Positions 32,798 through 42,267 of a stretch of DNA of 64,000 nt are shown piece after piece. The position numbers were made by a program, and so were the translations under genes. Each line of letters opens with the position of its first letter. The stretch's first letter is position 1. The DNA is from Georgenia ruanii (GTDB lineage: Bacteria; Actinomycetota; Actinomycetes; Actinomycetales; Actinomycetaceae), in NCBI RefSeq assembly GCF_009193175.1, contig NZ_VUKE01000007.1:62001-126000 (forward strand), given 5' to 3'. Under the pieces are notes generated by a model that was not told where the DNA came from, did not search any database, and was given only the letters and a program-made list of their open reading frames with translations.

Positions 32798-35437
32798 TCA
32801 GCGCAGCGCCCGGGCCCCGGCGAGCTGGGCGCGGAGGGAGCGCAGGAGGTGGTCGCGCGCCTCGACGACCAGGCGGCGCAGCGCCGCGGGCGCGTCCTCG
32901 TTCGCCTCCAGCCACCCGGTGGTGCGCCGGACCGCGGGATGCGCCTCGGCCACCGTCCCCTCGGCCGCGTCCTGGTGGTGCGGGTAGAGCCCGCGCACCA
33001 GGCGGCTGGCGATCTCGATGGAGTGCTCGGTCCAGATGCGACGCAGCGCGGCGAAGTAGGGCTCGGCGTACGGCGCGGTCAGCTCGCGGTGCGCGGGCTG
33101 GGCGAACCCGGCGATGGTGGCGTCGACGTGGTCGTTCGTCAGGCCACCGGGGCGCAGCAGCGTGTCCCAGTCGGCCGCTTTGACCGCCGCGGCGGGCAGG
33201 CTGCTGACCGCCGCCAGGTGCTGCGTCACGCCGTCCGCCGTGGGGTCGCGCTCGAGCTCGGCGTCCAGCTCCGCGCGGCTCGCCGACCCGGTGGCCGCGA
33301 GCGCCCGCCACAGCGACCACCGCAGCTCGGGGTCCAGCGGCAGGCCGGCGACCCGCTCGGCGCCGTCGAGCAGCCCACGGGCCCGGCCGCCCGCGCCGGG
33401 GACCACCGCGGCGGCGGCCGCGAAGGCCCGTGCCCAGACCAGCTGCGCGTCCGAGCCGGGTTCGGCCGCGGTGAGGCGCTGCCAGGCCCCCTCCGCCAGC
33501 TCCGCGCGCCGCGCGCCGCGCTCGGCGGCCGGGGCGTAGTCCTCGACGGCGGTCCGGGCGTTGACGGTCAGCCCGGCGAGCACGGCGCTGTCGCTCTCCG
33601 CCGGTCCGTGCCGCAGCACCAGGTCGACATACTCCCCGGCCGGCAACAGCGCGTCGCGGGTGGCGTTCCACAGCGCCGACCACACCAGCGAGCGGGCGAG
33701 GCCGTCGCGCAGGGCGCCGAGATGCGCCCGCGCCGTCTCGAGCCCGGCGGGGTCGAGACGCACCTTGGCGTAGGTGAGGTCGTCGTCGTTGACGAGCACG
33801 AGGTCGGGGGCGGGCAGCCCGGCGGCCGCGGTGAGCTCCGTGGCGGCGCCGTCGACGTCGGCCTCCAGGCGGTGACTGCGCACCAGGGCGAGCCCGTCGC
33901 CGTCGTCCTCCAGGTGGTACAGGCCGACGGCCAGCCGGTGCGGGCGCAGCACCTCCTCACCGGTGACGGGGTCCGTGCCGTCCTGGGTGACGACGAGCTC
34001 GACGATCTCGCCGTCCTGCACGGTGCACCGGGCGGCGAGGGTGGCCGTGCCGGCGGTCTGCAGCCACAGCCGGGCCCAGGCGGTCAGGTCGCGCCCGGAG
34101 GTCGCCTCCAGCGCGGCGAGCAGGTCGGTCAGGGTGGTCGAGGCGTAGGCGTGCTCGGCGAAGTAGGCGCGGGCGCCCGCGAAAAAGGCGTCGGGGCCCA
34201 CGTAGGCGACCAGCTGCTTGAGCACGGACGCGCCCTTGGCGTACGTGATGCCGTCGAAGTTCTGCTTGGCGGCCTCGAGGTCGGGGATGTCCGCCACGAC
34301 CGGGTGCGTGGTGGGCAGCTGGTCCTGGGTGTACGCCCAGGCCTTGCGGCGGTTGGCGAAGGCGGTCCACGCGTCGGTGAACTCGGTGGCGGCGACGGAG
34401 GCGTGGGCACCCATGTAGTCCGCGAAGGACTCCTTGAGCCACAGGTCGTCCCACCAGCGGGGGGTCACCAGGTCCCCGAACCACATGTGGGCCATCTCGT
34501 GGAGGATGGTGTTCGCCCGGGCCTGGTACTGCGCGCGGGTGGCGGCCGAGCGGAAGACGTAGCTCTCCGTGAACGTCACGCAGCCGGGGTTCTCCATGGC
34601 GCCGAGGTTGTACTCGGGCACGAACACCTGGTCGTACTTGCCCCACGGGTAGGGGAAGGCGAACTCGCGGTGGTAGAAGCCCAGCCCCTGCCGGGTCACC
34701 TCGAGGATCCGATCGGCGTCGAGGTGCTCGGCGAGGGAGGCGCGGCACCACACCCGCAGCGGCACGGTGAGGGTCTCGCCGCCGGGCAGGGCGGCCGACC
34801 ACTCCCCCGCCGCCTGGTGGTAGGGGCCGGCGACGACGGCGGTGAGGTAGGTGGACATCCGTTCGGTGGGGGCGAACCGCCAGCGCCGGACGGCGGGCCC
34901 CTGCACGGCGACGTCGGCGACCTGCTCGGGCGCCCGGTTCGACAGCACCTCCCAGCCGGCCGGCGCGAGCACCTCGAAGACGAAGCTGGCCTTGAGGTCG
35001 GGCTGTTCGAACGTGGCGAAGACGCGGCGGGCGTCCGCCGGCTCGTACTGGGTGTAGAGGTAGGCCTGCTCGTCCACCGGGTCGACGAAGCGGTGCAGCC
35101 CCTCCCCGGTGCGTGAGTAGTGGCCGGCCCCCTCGACGATGACGACGTTGTCCGACCCGTCGGTGCGCAGCCCGTCCAGGCGCACCCGGGCGCCGTCGTA
35201 CACGCTGGCGGCGTCGACCGGGCGGTCGTTGACGACGACGGCGCTCACCTCACCGAGGAAGTCGAGGAACGTGGTCGGCGTCGTGGCGGTGAACCGCACC
35301 CGGGTGGTGGAGGGGAACGTCGCGCGGGCGGGATCGGTGGCGCCGGTGAGGTCCAGCCGGACCCGGTACTCGCTCAGGTGCAGGTGGGCCGAGCGCTCGC
35401 GCGCCTCGGTCCGGGTCAGGTTCGCCGTCGTGCTCAC
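32798..35437 (-). CDS. pepN: Aminopeptidase N, M1 family
   Basis: 879 residues, a cytoplasmic zinc aminopeptidase. The exopeptidase motif GAMEN (residues 279-283), the zinc motif HEMAH (313-317) with the third ligand E336 (WLKESFADYM) are all present, and the C-terminal ERAP1-like domain is complete. GTG 35437 is taken as start: GGAG stands directly before it and the LTRTEARERS stretch typical of the family N-terminus follows. A TTG at 35449 is the alternative. The gene diverges from the universal stress gene. Confidence 0.92.
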   Translation of the reverse strand: MSTTANLTRTEARERSAHLHLSEYRVRLDLTGATDPARATFPSTTRVRFTATTPTTFLDFLGEVSAVVVNDRPVDAASVYDGARVRLDGLRTDGSDNVVIVEGAGHYSRTGEGLHRFVDPVDEQAYLYTQYEPADARRVFATFEQPDLKASFVFEVLAPAGWEVLSNRAPEQVADVAVQGPAVRRWRFAPTERMSTYLTAVVAGPYHQAAGEWSAALPGGETLTVPLRVWCRASLAEHLDADRILEVTRQGLGFYHREFAFPYPWGKYDQVFVPEYNLGAMENPGCVTFTESYVFRSAATRAQYQARANTILHEMAHMWFGDLVTPRWWDDLWLKESFADYMGAHASVAATEFTDAWTAFANRRKAWAYTQDQLPTTHPVVADIPDLEAAKQNFDGITYAKGASVLKQLVAYVGPDAFFAGARAYFAEHAYASTTLTDLLAALEATSGRDLTAWARLWLQTAGTATLAARCTVQDGEIVELVVTQDGTDPVTGEEVLRPHRLAVGLYHLEDDGDGLALVRSHRLEADVDGAATELTAAAGLPAPDLVLVNDDDLTYAKVRLDPAGLETARAHLGALRDGLARSLVWSALWNATRDALLPAGEYVDLVLRHGPAESDSAVLAGLTVNARTAVEDYAPAAERGARRAELAEGAWQRLTAAEPGSDAQLVWARAFAAAAAVVPGAGGRARGLLDGAERVAGLPLDPELRWSLWRALAATGSASRAELDAELERDPTADGVTQHLAAVSSLPAAAVKAADWDTLLRPGGLTNDHVDATIAGFAQPAHRELTAPYAEPYFAALRRIWTEHSIEIASRLVRGLYPHHQDAAEGTVAEAHPAVRRTTGWLEANEDAPAALRRLVVEARDHLLRSLRAQLAGARALR

Positions 35438-35592
35438 CTCCGCACTCAACCACCTGCCGGTGCCGGGTCACCAGCCGGGCCCGGGCGGGGCGTGGCGCGG
35501 AAGTCGGTGCGGCCGGGACGGGAGGGTGCCAGGCTGGGCCACGGACGCGGTGCCAGGCCGGGGCGCGACGTCCGGCACGGAGGAGGTGGCCC

Positions 35593-36477
35593 ATGCCCCC
35601 GACGGTTCCCGACGGCGCGGTGGTGGTCGGCGTCGACGGCACCGGCAAGGCGGAGCGGGCGCTGGTGTGGGCGGGCAACGAGGCGGCCCGCCGGGACGCG
35701 CCGGTGCACGTCCTCTACGCCTTCCCGTGGATCACCTCGGCGCGCGCGTACGAGCTCATGCCGGCCGGCGACGTCGTCGAGGCCGGGGAGAAGATCACCG
35801 GCACGGCGCGGGCCGAGGTGCTCGCGGCGCACCCCGACCTGGCGGTGACCACCGAGGTGCTGCTCGAGGAGCCGGCGGTGGCGCTGGTCGACGCCTCCGA
35901 GCGGGCGTCCGTGGTGGTCATGGGCGCGCGCGGGCTCGGGCCCATCGCGAGCCGGCTCCTGGGGTCGGTCTCGCAGAAGGTGGCGGCGCACGCGCACGGG
36001 CCGGTGGTGATCGTCCGCGAGGGCGCGCAGAAGATCGACGGGCCGGTGGTGGCCGGCGTGGACCCCGAGCAGGACTTCCCCGAGGTGCTCGAGTTCGCCT
36101 TCTCCCAGGCCGCCGCCCGCGGCGTGGGCGTCCGCCTGGTGCACGCGTCCGCGCACGAGGCGGTGCGGCCGGAGTTCGCCGACCCGCGCGTCCAGCAGGT
36201 CTTCGACCGGGAGGCCGAGCGCACGCAGCAGCTCGTCGCCGCGCTCGGCGACCAGTGGGCCGCGCGGCACCCGGGCGTGCCGGTGGAGGTGCGCACCGTG
36301 ACCGGACGGCCCGCGGAGGTCCTCGCCGCCGAGGCGCCCACGGCGAGCCTCCTCGTGGTCGGCGCCCGCGGGCGCCGCGGGCTGGCGGGCGTGCGGCTCG
36401 GCTCGGTCGCTCGGGGCGTGCTGCACGAGGCGCCCGTGGTCGCCGTCGTCCGTCCGCGCGGCGGCGGGCACGGCTGA
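35593..36477 (+). CDS. Universal stress protein, two UspA domains
   Basis: 294 residues, two tandem UspA domains (about 8-140 and 148-288). Each has the ATP-binding pattern GxxG-9x-G(S/T): GARGLGPIASRLLGS and GARGRRGLAGVRLGS. Such proteins respond to hypoxia or starvation in actinobacteria, but the ligand effect here is unknown. GGAGGAGG upstream fixes ATG 35593. It reads in its own direction, divergent from pepN. Confidence 0.93.
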   Translation: MPPTVPDGAVVVGVDGTGKAERALVWAGNEAARRDAPVHVLYAFPWITSARAYELMPAGDVVEAGEKITGTARAEVLAAHPDLAVTTEVLLEEPAVALVDASERASVVVMGARGLGPIASRLLGSVSQKVAAHAHGPVVIVREGAQKIDGPVVAGVDPEQDFPEVLEFAFSQAAARGVGVRLVHASAHEAVRPEFADPRVQQVFDREAERTQQLVAALGDQWAARHPGVPVEVRTVTGRPAEVLAAEAPTASLLVVGARGRRGLAGVRLGSVARGVLHEAPVVAVVRPRGGGHG

Positions 36478-36527
36478 GGGAAGCGACGGGCACGCCGCCA
36501 CGTCCGGTGCCGCCCGCCCCGGCCCCC

Positions 36528-36533
36528 TATCCT
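36528..36533 (+). promoter_or_regulatory. Candidate -10 of the DUF6328-arfB-ICMT genes
   Basis: TATCCT, with the start expected near 36540 and a leader of about 33 bases that includes the GGGAGG ribosome site (36563-36568). Confidence 0.5.
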
Positions 36534-36572
36534 GACTGCACCGGCGGGAGCGGACTGGATCTGGGAGGCGAT

Positions 36573-37070
36573 GTGGCTGCGCAGCAGAGTTCCAGCGCAT
36601 CGACGCAAGGTCGCAACGAGACCCCGGAGGAGCGTTCGGACCGGAACTGGAGCGAGCTGCTCCAGGAGCTCCGCGTGACGCAGACCGGCGCGCAGATCCT
36701 CACCGGCTTCCTGCTCACGCTGCCGTTCCAGCAAAGCTTCTCCCGACTCGACGACGCCCAGCTGACGATCTACCTCGCGCTCGTCATCCTCGCGGCGGCG
36801 ACCACCGTGCTCGTGGTCAGCCCGGTGAGCGCCCACCGCCTCCTCTTCCAGCGTCGGCTCAAGCCCGAGCTGGTCCGGGCCGGGCACCGGGCGGCGCTCG
36901 GCGGGCTCGCCTGCCTCGCCCTGGTCGTCACCGGCACGGTGCTGCTCATCTTCGACGTCGTGCTGGGCCGGGACGGCGCGCTGATCGCCGCCGGCGCCAT
37001 CTTGCTGCTCATCGTCCTCGGCTGGGCGGTGGTGCCCCTCCTGGCCGGCCGGCGCCGCCTGCAGGACTGA
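36573..37070 (+). CDS. DUF6328 family membrane protein
   Basis: 165 residues of unknown function. The first 50 residues are Ser/Gln/Glu-rich (ETPEERSDRNWSELLQELRVTQTGAQILTGFLL in pieces), followed by four membrane helices (about 45-65, 72-92, 108-128 and 132-155). The ELRVTQTGAQILTGFLL motif is typical of DUF6328. GTG 36573 has GGGAGG four bases upstream. It is followed by arfB after a three-base gap, so the two are likely cotranscribed. Confidence 0.85.
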   Translation: MAAQQSSSASTQGRNETPEERSDRNWSELLQELRVTQTGAQILTGFLLTLPFQQSFSRLDDAQLTIYLALVILAAATTVLVVSPVSAHRLLFQRRLKPELVRAGHRAALGGLACLALVVTGTVLLIFDVVLGRDGALIAAGAILLLIVLGWAVVPLLAGRRRLQD

Positions 37071-37073
37071 GCC

Positions 37074-37502
37074 GTGACCGATCACCACCTGCGCGTCACC
37101 GCCTCCGTCACGCTCGACCCGCGCGAGCTGCGCTGGCGCTTCTCGCGCGCCGGCGGCCCGGGTGGGCAGGGCGTGAACACCACCGATTCGCGCGTCGAGC
37201 TGAGCCTGGACCTCGCAACGACGGCGGCGCTGAGCCCCGAGCAGCGCGCACGCGTGCTGCACGCGCTGGCCGGCCGCCTCACCGAGGGCGTGCTCACCGT
37301 GGTCGCCGCCGAGCAGCGGTCCCAGCTGCAGAACCGCCGCGCCGCCGTCGACCGCCTCGTCGCGCTGTTGCGCGAGGCGCTCGCCCCGCCCCCGCGGCCG
37401 CGGCGGGCCACGCGCCCCTCACGCTCGGCGGTGCGGCGGCGGGCGGAGGCCAAGCAGCGGCGCAGCCAGGTCAAGCAGCTCCGCCGCCGTCCCGCGGACT
37501 GA
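37074..37502 (+). CDS. arfB: Alternative ribosome-rescue factor ArfB (ICT1-like)
   Basis: 142 residues. The catalytic GGQ is at 30-32 within SRAGGPGGQGVNTTDSRVEL, and the C-terminal tail is strongly basic (RRRAEAKQRRSQVKQLRRRP), which is the part that enters the mRNA channel of stalled ribosomes. It hydrolyses peptidyl-tRNA on ribosomes that lack a stop codon. The length and tail separate it from RF1/RF2. GTG 37074 lies three bases after the DUF6328 stop. Confidence 0.92.
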   Translation: MTDHHLRVTASVTLDPRELRWRFSRAGGPGGQGVNTTDSRVELSLDLATTAALSPEQRARVLHALAGRLTEGVLTVVAAEQRSQLQNRRAAVDRLVALLREALAPPPRPRRATRPSRSAVRRRAEAKQRRSQVKQLRRRPAD

Positions 37503-37513
37503 CAGGCCCGGGC

Positions 37514-37990
37514 ATGGACCGCTCCGACGGCCTCGTCGTCGCCCAGATGGTCGCCCTCGGCGGCGTGGCGTGGCCGGGCGGGCCGCGGTGGGCGCTCCCG
37601 ACCGCGGCGCGGGCGGCCGCGGGGGCGCTGGTGCTGGCCGGGGGTGGTCTCGCCGTCGCCGGGGCCCTGCCGCACGGCCGGCACCTCAGCCCGCGGGTCG
37701 CGCCGCCGCCGGCCGCCGTGCTGGTGACCACCGGCGCCTACGCGCTCACCCGCAACCCGATCTACACCGGCCTGGCGGCGGCCACGCTGGGGGTCGCCGT
37801 GCTCCGCCGTCGCGCCGTTCCGCTGGTGTGCGCGGCGGTGCTCGCCGGGGTGCTGGCGCGCAAGACCCGGCTCGAGGAGGTGGCGCTGGAACGGCGCTTC
37901 GGTGCCCGGTACCGCGCCTACGCGGCGGCGACGCCACGCCTGGTGCCGCGCCGGCGTGGGGGCGACCGTGAGGCACGAGGGCGGCCGTGA
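37514..37990 (+). CDS. Isoprenylcysteine carboxyl methyltransferase-like membrane protein
   Basis: 158 residues with three hydrophobic segments. The methyltransferase pattern is visible: GAYALTRNPIYTGLAAA, then EEVALERRFGARYRAYAAATPRLVP, which contains the EE, FG and YRxY residues that bind S-adenosylmethionine in ICMT/PEMT-type enzymes. The substrate is unknown. It begins 11 bases after the arfB stop. Confidence 0.88.
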   Translation: MDRSDGLVVAQMVALGGVAWPGGPRWALPTAARAAAGALVLAGGGLAVAGALPHGRHLSPRVAPPPAAVLVTTGAYALTRNPIYTGLAAATLGVAVLRRRAVPLVCAAVLAGVLARKTRLEEVALERRFGARYRAYAAATPRLVPRRRGGDREARGRP

Positions 37991-38100
37991 GGCATGAGCT
38001 GCCCGCATCGACCGTGGAGGCCCGCCGACGGCGGCAGCCCGTCCGCTGCGCATGGGCGTCAGCGGTGCCGCATGATGGGGTGACACGCGAAGGAGCCCCG

Positions 38101-39015
38101 ATGGATCGCGCACCGCGGTTGTCCCGGCACGACCGGCCGTCGCGCGCTCACCTCGTCGTCGTCGTCATCGCGGCACTGCTCGTGGCGGGCGGCGGCGTGG
38201 CGCTCCTGCTGGGGTACCGGGCAGAGCGCGAGTCCGGGGCCGGCTCCCCGTCGGAGCCGCCGGCGGGCGCGTCCGTCGATCCCCGCGACCCGTCCCTGTC
38301 GCTCACGGTGGACGCGGCGCGCAAGGCACGCGCCGCGCAGATCACGTCGACGTTCGAGAACTCCACGCTGGACCTGCAGTACGGCTTCGCGGAGAACATC
38401 GGCGACGGCCGCGGCATCACCGCCGGGCGTGCCGGGTTCACCTCCGGCACCGGCGACCTGCTGCTCGTGGTGCGGCGGTACGCGGACCTCAAGCCCGGCA
38501 ACGTGCTCGCCAAGTACATCCCGGCGCTGGAGGAGGTCGACGGCAGCGACTCCATGGCGGGCCTGGACGGCTTCGCCGCGGCCTGGGGGCAGGCCGCGAA
38601 GGATCCCGCCCAGCGCAGGCTGCAGGACGAGGTCGTCGACGAGCTCTACTTCCGGCCGGCGATGCAGATGGCCGACGAGCTGGGCATCCGCACGCCGCTC
38701 GGCCAGGCGATCTTGTGGGACACGATGATCCAGCACGGCTCCGGCGGGGCCAACGGCACGCAGGCGATCATCCGGGACACCCTCGACGACGTCGGCCCGG
38801 TCGACGACGACGAGGCCGCCTGGCTCGACGCCTTCCTCGACGCACGCCTGCACCACCTCGATCACGCCTACCAGGACGCGGAGACCGACGCGGACGCCTC
38901 CTCGCAGTCGCGCATCGACGCCCTCCGGTCGCTGCTCGACTCGGGCAACCTGGCGATGAACCTGCCCATGGAGTGGGACGTCTACGGGACCACCTTCCGG
39001 CTGCCGGAGGACTGA
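38101..39015 (+). CDS. GH46 family chitosanase, membrane-anchored
   Basis: 304 residues. A single N-terminal helix (about 18-38) with basic start and no clear signal cleavage gives an anchor, and the GH46 domain lies at about 75-300. The catalytic pair is E86 (ITSTFENST) and D102 (NIGDGRGITAGRAGF), with the conserved TGDLLLVVRRY and GQAILWDTMIQHG. It should cut chitosan or a related deacetylated glucosamine polymer outside the cell. GAAGGAG precedes ATG 38101. The presence of a NodB deacetylase-GT gene about 6 kb away is notable. Confidence 0.92.
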   Translation: MDRAPRLSRHDRPSRAHLVVVVIAALLVAGGGVALLLGYRAERESGAGSPSEPPAGASVDPRDPSLSLTVDAARKARAAQITSTFENSTLDLQYGFAENIGDGRGITAGRAGFTSGTGDLLLVVRRYADLKPGNVLAKYIPALEEVDGSDSMAGLDGFAAAWGQAAKDPAQRRLQDEVVDELYFRPAMQMADELGIRTPLGQAILWDTMIQHGSGGANGTQAIIRDTLDDVGPVDDDEAAWLDAFLDARLHHLDHAYQDAETDADASSQSRIDALRSLLDSGNLAMNLPMEWDVYGTTFRLPED

Positions 39016-39110
39016 GTCGGCCGAGGGCTGAACGCCGGTCGGCCCCTGCCATGGCGCGGCGTCCGTCCCCACCTCGCGCGGGTGGACCGAGCGATGTCGG
39101 TGGGGCCCGA

Positions 39111-39116
39111 TAGCGT
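39111..39116 (+). promoter_or_regulatory. -10 of the DUF222-HNH gene, leaderless
   Basis: TAGCGT six bases before ATG 39123. Confidence 0.6.
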
Positions 39117-39122
39117 CTTGTC

Positions 39123-41054
39123 ATGGTCGATGACGACGCATTCGCCGAGGGCGGGCCGGGCGTGCCGGTGCCCTCGGTGTCGGTCGTCGAGGCCGAGGGG
39201 CGCGTGGGCCTCCATGTGTCGGTGCCGCTGAGCTCGTGGGGCACGGTGGCCGCCGAGGTCGCCCTGGAGATGGCGAAGCTGGAGGGCTCGGTCCCCTGGT
39301 TCGACCAGTACGCCCAGGCGGCCCGGGCCAGCTACGCCGACCAGCCGGGCCGTACGGTGGAGGAGCTCCTCGACGCCTCACGCGCCGGGGACGGCCCCGG
39401 TCCGCAGGACTCCGACGTCGAACGGTTCGGGGTCTCGCGGTACGGGCTGACCTCCCCCTCGGCGACCTTCCTCGAGCGGCAGGCTCCCTCCCCGGCCCTG
39501 GCACGGCGGCTGGCCGGCACCGCCCTGGACCGGGCCGACGACGCCACGGTCGTCGAGGCCGTCGCCGGGTGGGAGCGCATGGCCTCCTGGGCGCTGTCCC
39601 AGCAGGCCCGGGCCGTAATGGAGCTGGCCAACCGGCGCGGGAGCTCCACGGCCGGGGCGACCTCCACCGCCGCGGAGATCGCCGCCCGCCTCGGCCTCAC
39701 CCAGTACGCCGGGGAGGCGAAGCTGAACTTCGCCTTCGGCCTGGACAACTTCCCCGAGATCGCCGATGCGCTGACCGCCGGACGTCTCGACCGGCGCAAG
39801 GCGGAGATCCTCATGGCCCGGGAGCCGGGCCTCACCCTGCCCGAGCAGCGCCGCGTCGTGGCCGACCTGCTCGCACCCCAGCCCTCGGCCGCACCGGACC
39901 CGACGGCGACCGGCGGCGGATCCCTGACCTCTGCCGCCAGCCCGACCGTCGACGCCGCACCGGACGCCACCGACGCGGCCCCTGACACCGTCGCCGCCGG
40001 GACGGACGCCGCCGACGCGACCGCTGACGCCGCCGCACCGGACGCCGCCGGTGCCGCCACTGACACCGTCGCAGCAGACGCCGCCGGTGCCGCCACCCAA
40101 ACCGGGGCGGGTGCGGCCGCCGAGGTCCCGGACACCGTTTCCGTGAAGCTGCCGCTGGTGGAGGACCTCACCGGGCCCCAGCTCCGGGCGCATCTGCGCA
40201 CCGCCGCCGTCACGGCGGGCGCCGACGCCGGCCGCAAGCGCCGGGAGAAGGCCTTCGCCGACCGCCACGTCCTCGTCGAGCCCGCCGGCGACGCCATGGC
40301 CTGGGTCTCGGCCTTGATCCGCGCCGACGACGCCGAGGCCACCCGGGTATGCCTCGACGCCCTCGCGGCCGCCGCCAAGGGCCCCACCGGCGTCGACCGC
40401 CGGAACATCGACCAGCGCCGCGCCGACGTCTTCACCGATGTGTTCACCACCATCTTGCGTCGCGGAGTCGACCTGACCGGGGCCGAGCTGCCGACCTTCC
40501 ACGGCAACAAGCCCCACATCCAGGTGACCATCCCCGCCGGCACGCTGCTCGGCCTGTCCGACGCCCCGGCCGAGCTCGGTGGCTACGGCCCCATCCCGGC
40601 GGAACTCGCCCGAGAGATCGCCGCCGACGGCACCTGGCACGGGTTGTTCACCGATGCGACGGGCTGCTTCACGGCGCTCGGCACCACCCGCTACCGGCCG
40701 GGGGCGGACCTCTCGCGTCAGGTCATCGCCCGGGACGTCACCTGCACGTTCCCGGGCTGCCGGCAGCCGGCGTGGAAGGCCGACCTCGACCACATCGCCT
40801 CGTACGACCCGGCGGTGGCGGAACAGCTCGAGCAGACCACCAAGATCCGCCTCCAGGCGCTGTGCCGACGCCACCACAACCTCAAGACGACAAAGTTCTG
40901 GTCGGCGGCCCGCGACGAGACGACCGGCGCGATCCACTGGACCGCGCCCAGCGGCCACACCTACACCCGGGCGCCGCCCACACCAGCGGGTGCGGTCACC
41001 GCGACTGGCCCTCCCCCCGGAGACGATCCGGAGGACGATCCCCCGCCGTTCTAG
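39123..41054 (+). CDS. DUF222/HNH endonuclease-signature protein (13E12 repeat family)
   Basis: 643 residues. DUF222 spans about 40-460, interrupted by a 60-residue low-complexity insert (about 262-335) of Ala, Asp, Thr and Pro (DAAPDATDAAPDT, AADATADAAAPDAAGAA). The C-terminus has an HNH site: CTFPGCRQPAWKADLDHI and RRHHNLKTTKFW. This family is present in many copies in actinobacteria and may be a mobile or homing nuclease, but its role is unproven. TAGCGT six bases upstream fixes ATG 39123. Confidence 0.9.
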   Translation: MVDDDAFAEGGPGVPVPSVSVVEAEGRVGLHVSVPLSSWGTVAAEVALEMAKLEGSVPWFDQYAQAARASYADQPGRTVEELLDASRAGDGPGPQDSDVERFGVSRYGLTSPSATFLERQAPSPALARRLAGTALDRADDATVVEAVAGWERMASWALSQQARAVMELANRRGSSTAGATSTAAEIAARLGLTQYAGEAKLNFAFGLDNFPEIADALTAGRLDRRKAEILMAREPGLTLPEQRRVVADLLAPQPSAAPDPTATGGGSLTSAASPTVDAAPDATDAAPDTVAAGTDAADATADAAAPDAAGAATDTVAADAAGAATQTGAGAAAEVPDTVSVKLPLVEDLTGPQLRAHLRTAAVTAGADAGRKRREKAFADRHVLVEPAGDAMAWVSALIRADDAEATRVCLDALAAAAKGPTGVDRRNIDQRRADVFTDVFTTILRRGVDLTGAELPTFHGNKPHIQVTIPAGTLLGLSDAPAELGGYGPIPAELAREIAADGTWHGLFTDATGCFTALGTTRYRPGADLSRQVIARDVTCTFPGCRQPAWKADLDHIASYDPAVAEQLEQTTKIRLQALCRRHHNLKTTKFWSAARDETTGAIHWTAPSGHTYTRAPPTPAGAVTATGPPPGDDPEDDPPPF

Positions 41055-41070
41055 CCGCCCGGCACCCGGC

Positions 41071-41994
41071 TCAGCCGATCTCGGCCAGCCGCGGCAGCAG
41101 CGGCGTCATCGCCTCCATCGCGCCGGCACGGACGACGTACCGGGTGATGCCCCAGCGCCGGTGGTGCGCGGCGACGGCGTCCACGATCTCGTCCGCGGTG
41201 CCCACCAGCACGTAGGGCACGGTGAGCAGCTCACGCACGCTCACGCCCGCGTGGCCGGCCATCTCGGCGGCGGCGCCCTCGGCATCGTCGGTCACGGTCA
41301 CCTGCTGCACGAGCGCCTCCAGCACCGGCTGCTCGGAGCGCCCCACCGCGCCCCCGGCGACCAGCGCGACCTGCTCGTCCACGACGTCGGCGGTCCACCG
41401 CACCTCGTGCATGTGGCCGTCCGGCAGCGTGCGTCCCAGCCCGCTGAGCCCGACGACGTCCGCATGCTTCCCGGCGAACCTCAGCAGGCGAGAGTTCGAC
41501 GTGCCGATCGTCAGCGGGACGCGATCCTGCACCGGTCGGGGCGCCTCGAGCCGGGCCCGCCGGACGGCCAGGTGCGAGGTGTCGACGGTGACCTCCTCAC
41601 CGGCCAGCAGGGCCTGCACCGCGCGGACCACCGCCATGGCGCGCTCCACGCGCCCCGCGACCCCCGGGCGTTCCCGGCCGACGGCCCGCCACTCCGCCCA
41701 CGTATGGCCGGCGCCGAGCCCGAGGCGGGCCCGACCACCGGAGACGACGTCGAGGGTCGCCACGTCGGTCGCGATGTGGAGCGGCTCGCGCACCCCGCCG
41801 TTGGTGACGTAGGAACCCAGCCCGATGCGTGAGGTCACGGCCCCCGCCGCGGCGAGCGCTACGAACGGCGCCGCGACGGAGCCCGGGTGGTCCGCCGCCG
41901 ACAGGGCGTCGAAACCGCGGGACTCGACCTGGCGGGCCAGGTCGAGCCAGGAGGTGGCGTCCTTGGGGAGCGCCTGGACGCTGATCGAGACCAT
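41071..41994 (-). CDS. LLM-class flavin-dependent oxidoreductase
   Basis: 307 residues, luciferase-like fold. Features are ESRGFDALSAADHPGS, SRIGLGSYVTNGGVREPLHIATDVATLDVVSGGRARLGLGAGHTWAEW (family core, in pieces), VPLTIGTSNSRLLRFAGKHADVVGL and the C-terminal PYVLVGTADEIVDAVAAHHRRWGI. The flavin or F420 cofactor cannot be told apart by eye. ATG 41994 fits the conserved start VSISVQALP. It converges with the HNH gene, leaving 16 bases between them. Confidence 0.88.
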   Translation of the reverse strand: MVSISVQALPKDATSWLDLARQVESRGFDALSAADHPGSVAAPFVALAAAGAVTSRIGLGSYVTNGGVREPLHIATDVATLDVVSGGRARLGLGAGHTWAEWRAVGRERPGVAGRVERAMAVVRAVQALLAGEEVTVDTSHLAVRRARLEAPRPVQDRVPLTIGTSNSRLLRFAGKHADVVGLSGLGRTLPDGHMHEVRWTADVVDEQVALVAGGAVGRSEQPVLEALVQQVTVTDDAEGAAAEMAGHAGVSVRELLTVPYVLVGTADEIVDAVAAHHRRWGITRYVVRAGAMEAMTPLLPRLAEIG

Positions 41995-42267
41995 GGGCAC
42001 AGCGTCGTGGAGTGCTCGCGTCCGCGACACCGCTTCCGCCGAGGGCGGACGGTGGCCGAGCGCCCGCTCCGGGGAATTGCCGGGTGCGAGGCCGCCCTCG
42101 CCCCCGAACCCGGTGCTTCGGTGTCAGCCTTCGAGGCCCACCCGCCTGAGCGCAGAGGCCGTGCCGAGCCAGGTGTGCGGATTCCGCTCCCAGCACCAGC
42201 CCAGCTTCGGACGGCGCCGGCTGATCCAGATGGCGGGCACCCGCTGGTTCGACCGACCCCGGCACGG

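Noticed and set aside
32025-32987. Plus-strand open frames in the large gap beside pepN
   Set aside because: Gly/Arg/Ala/Thr-rich product, no start signal and partly antisense to pepN.
42031-42267. Possible gene remnant between the LLM enzyme and the flavin monooxygenase
   Set aside because: No frame shows homology, and the sequence holds no clear promoter or repeat, so I do not call it.
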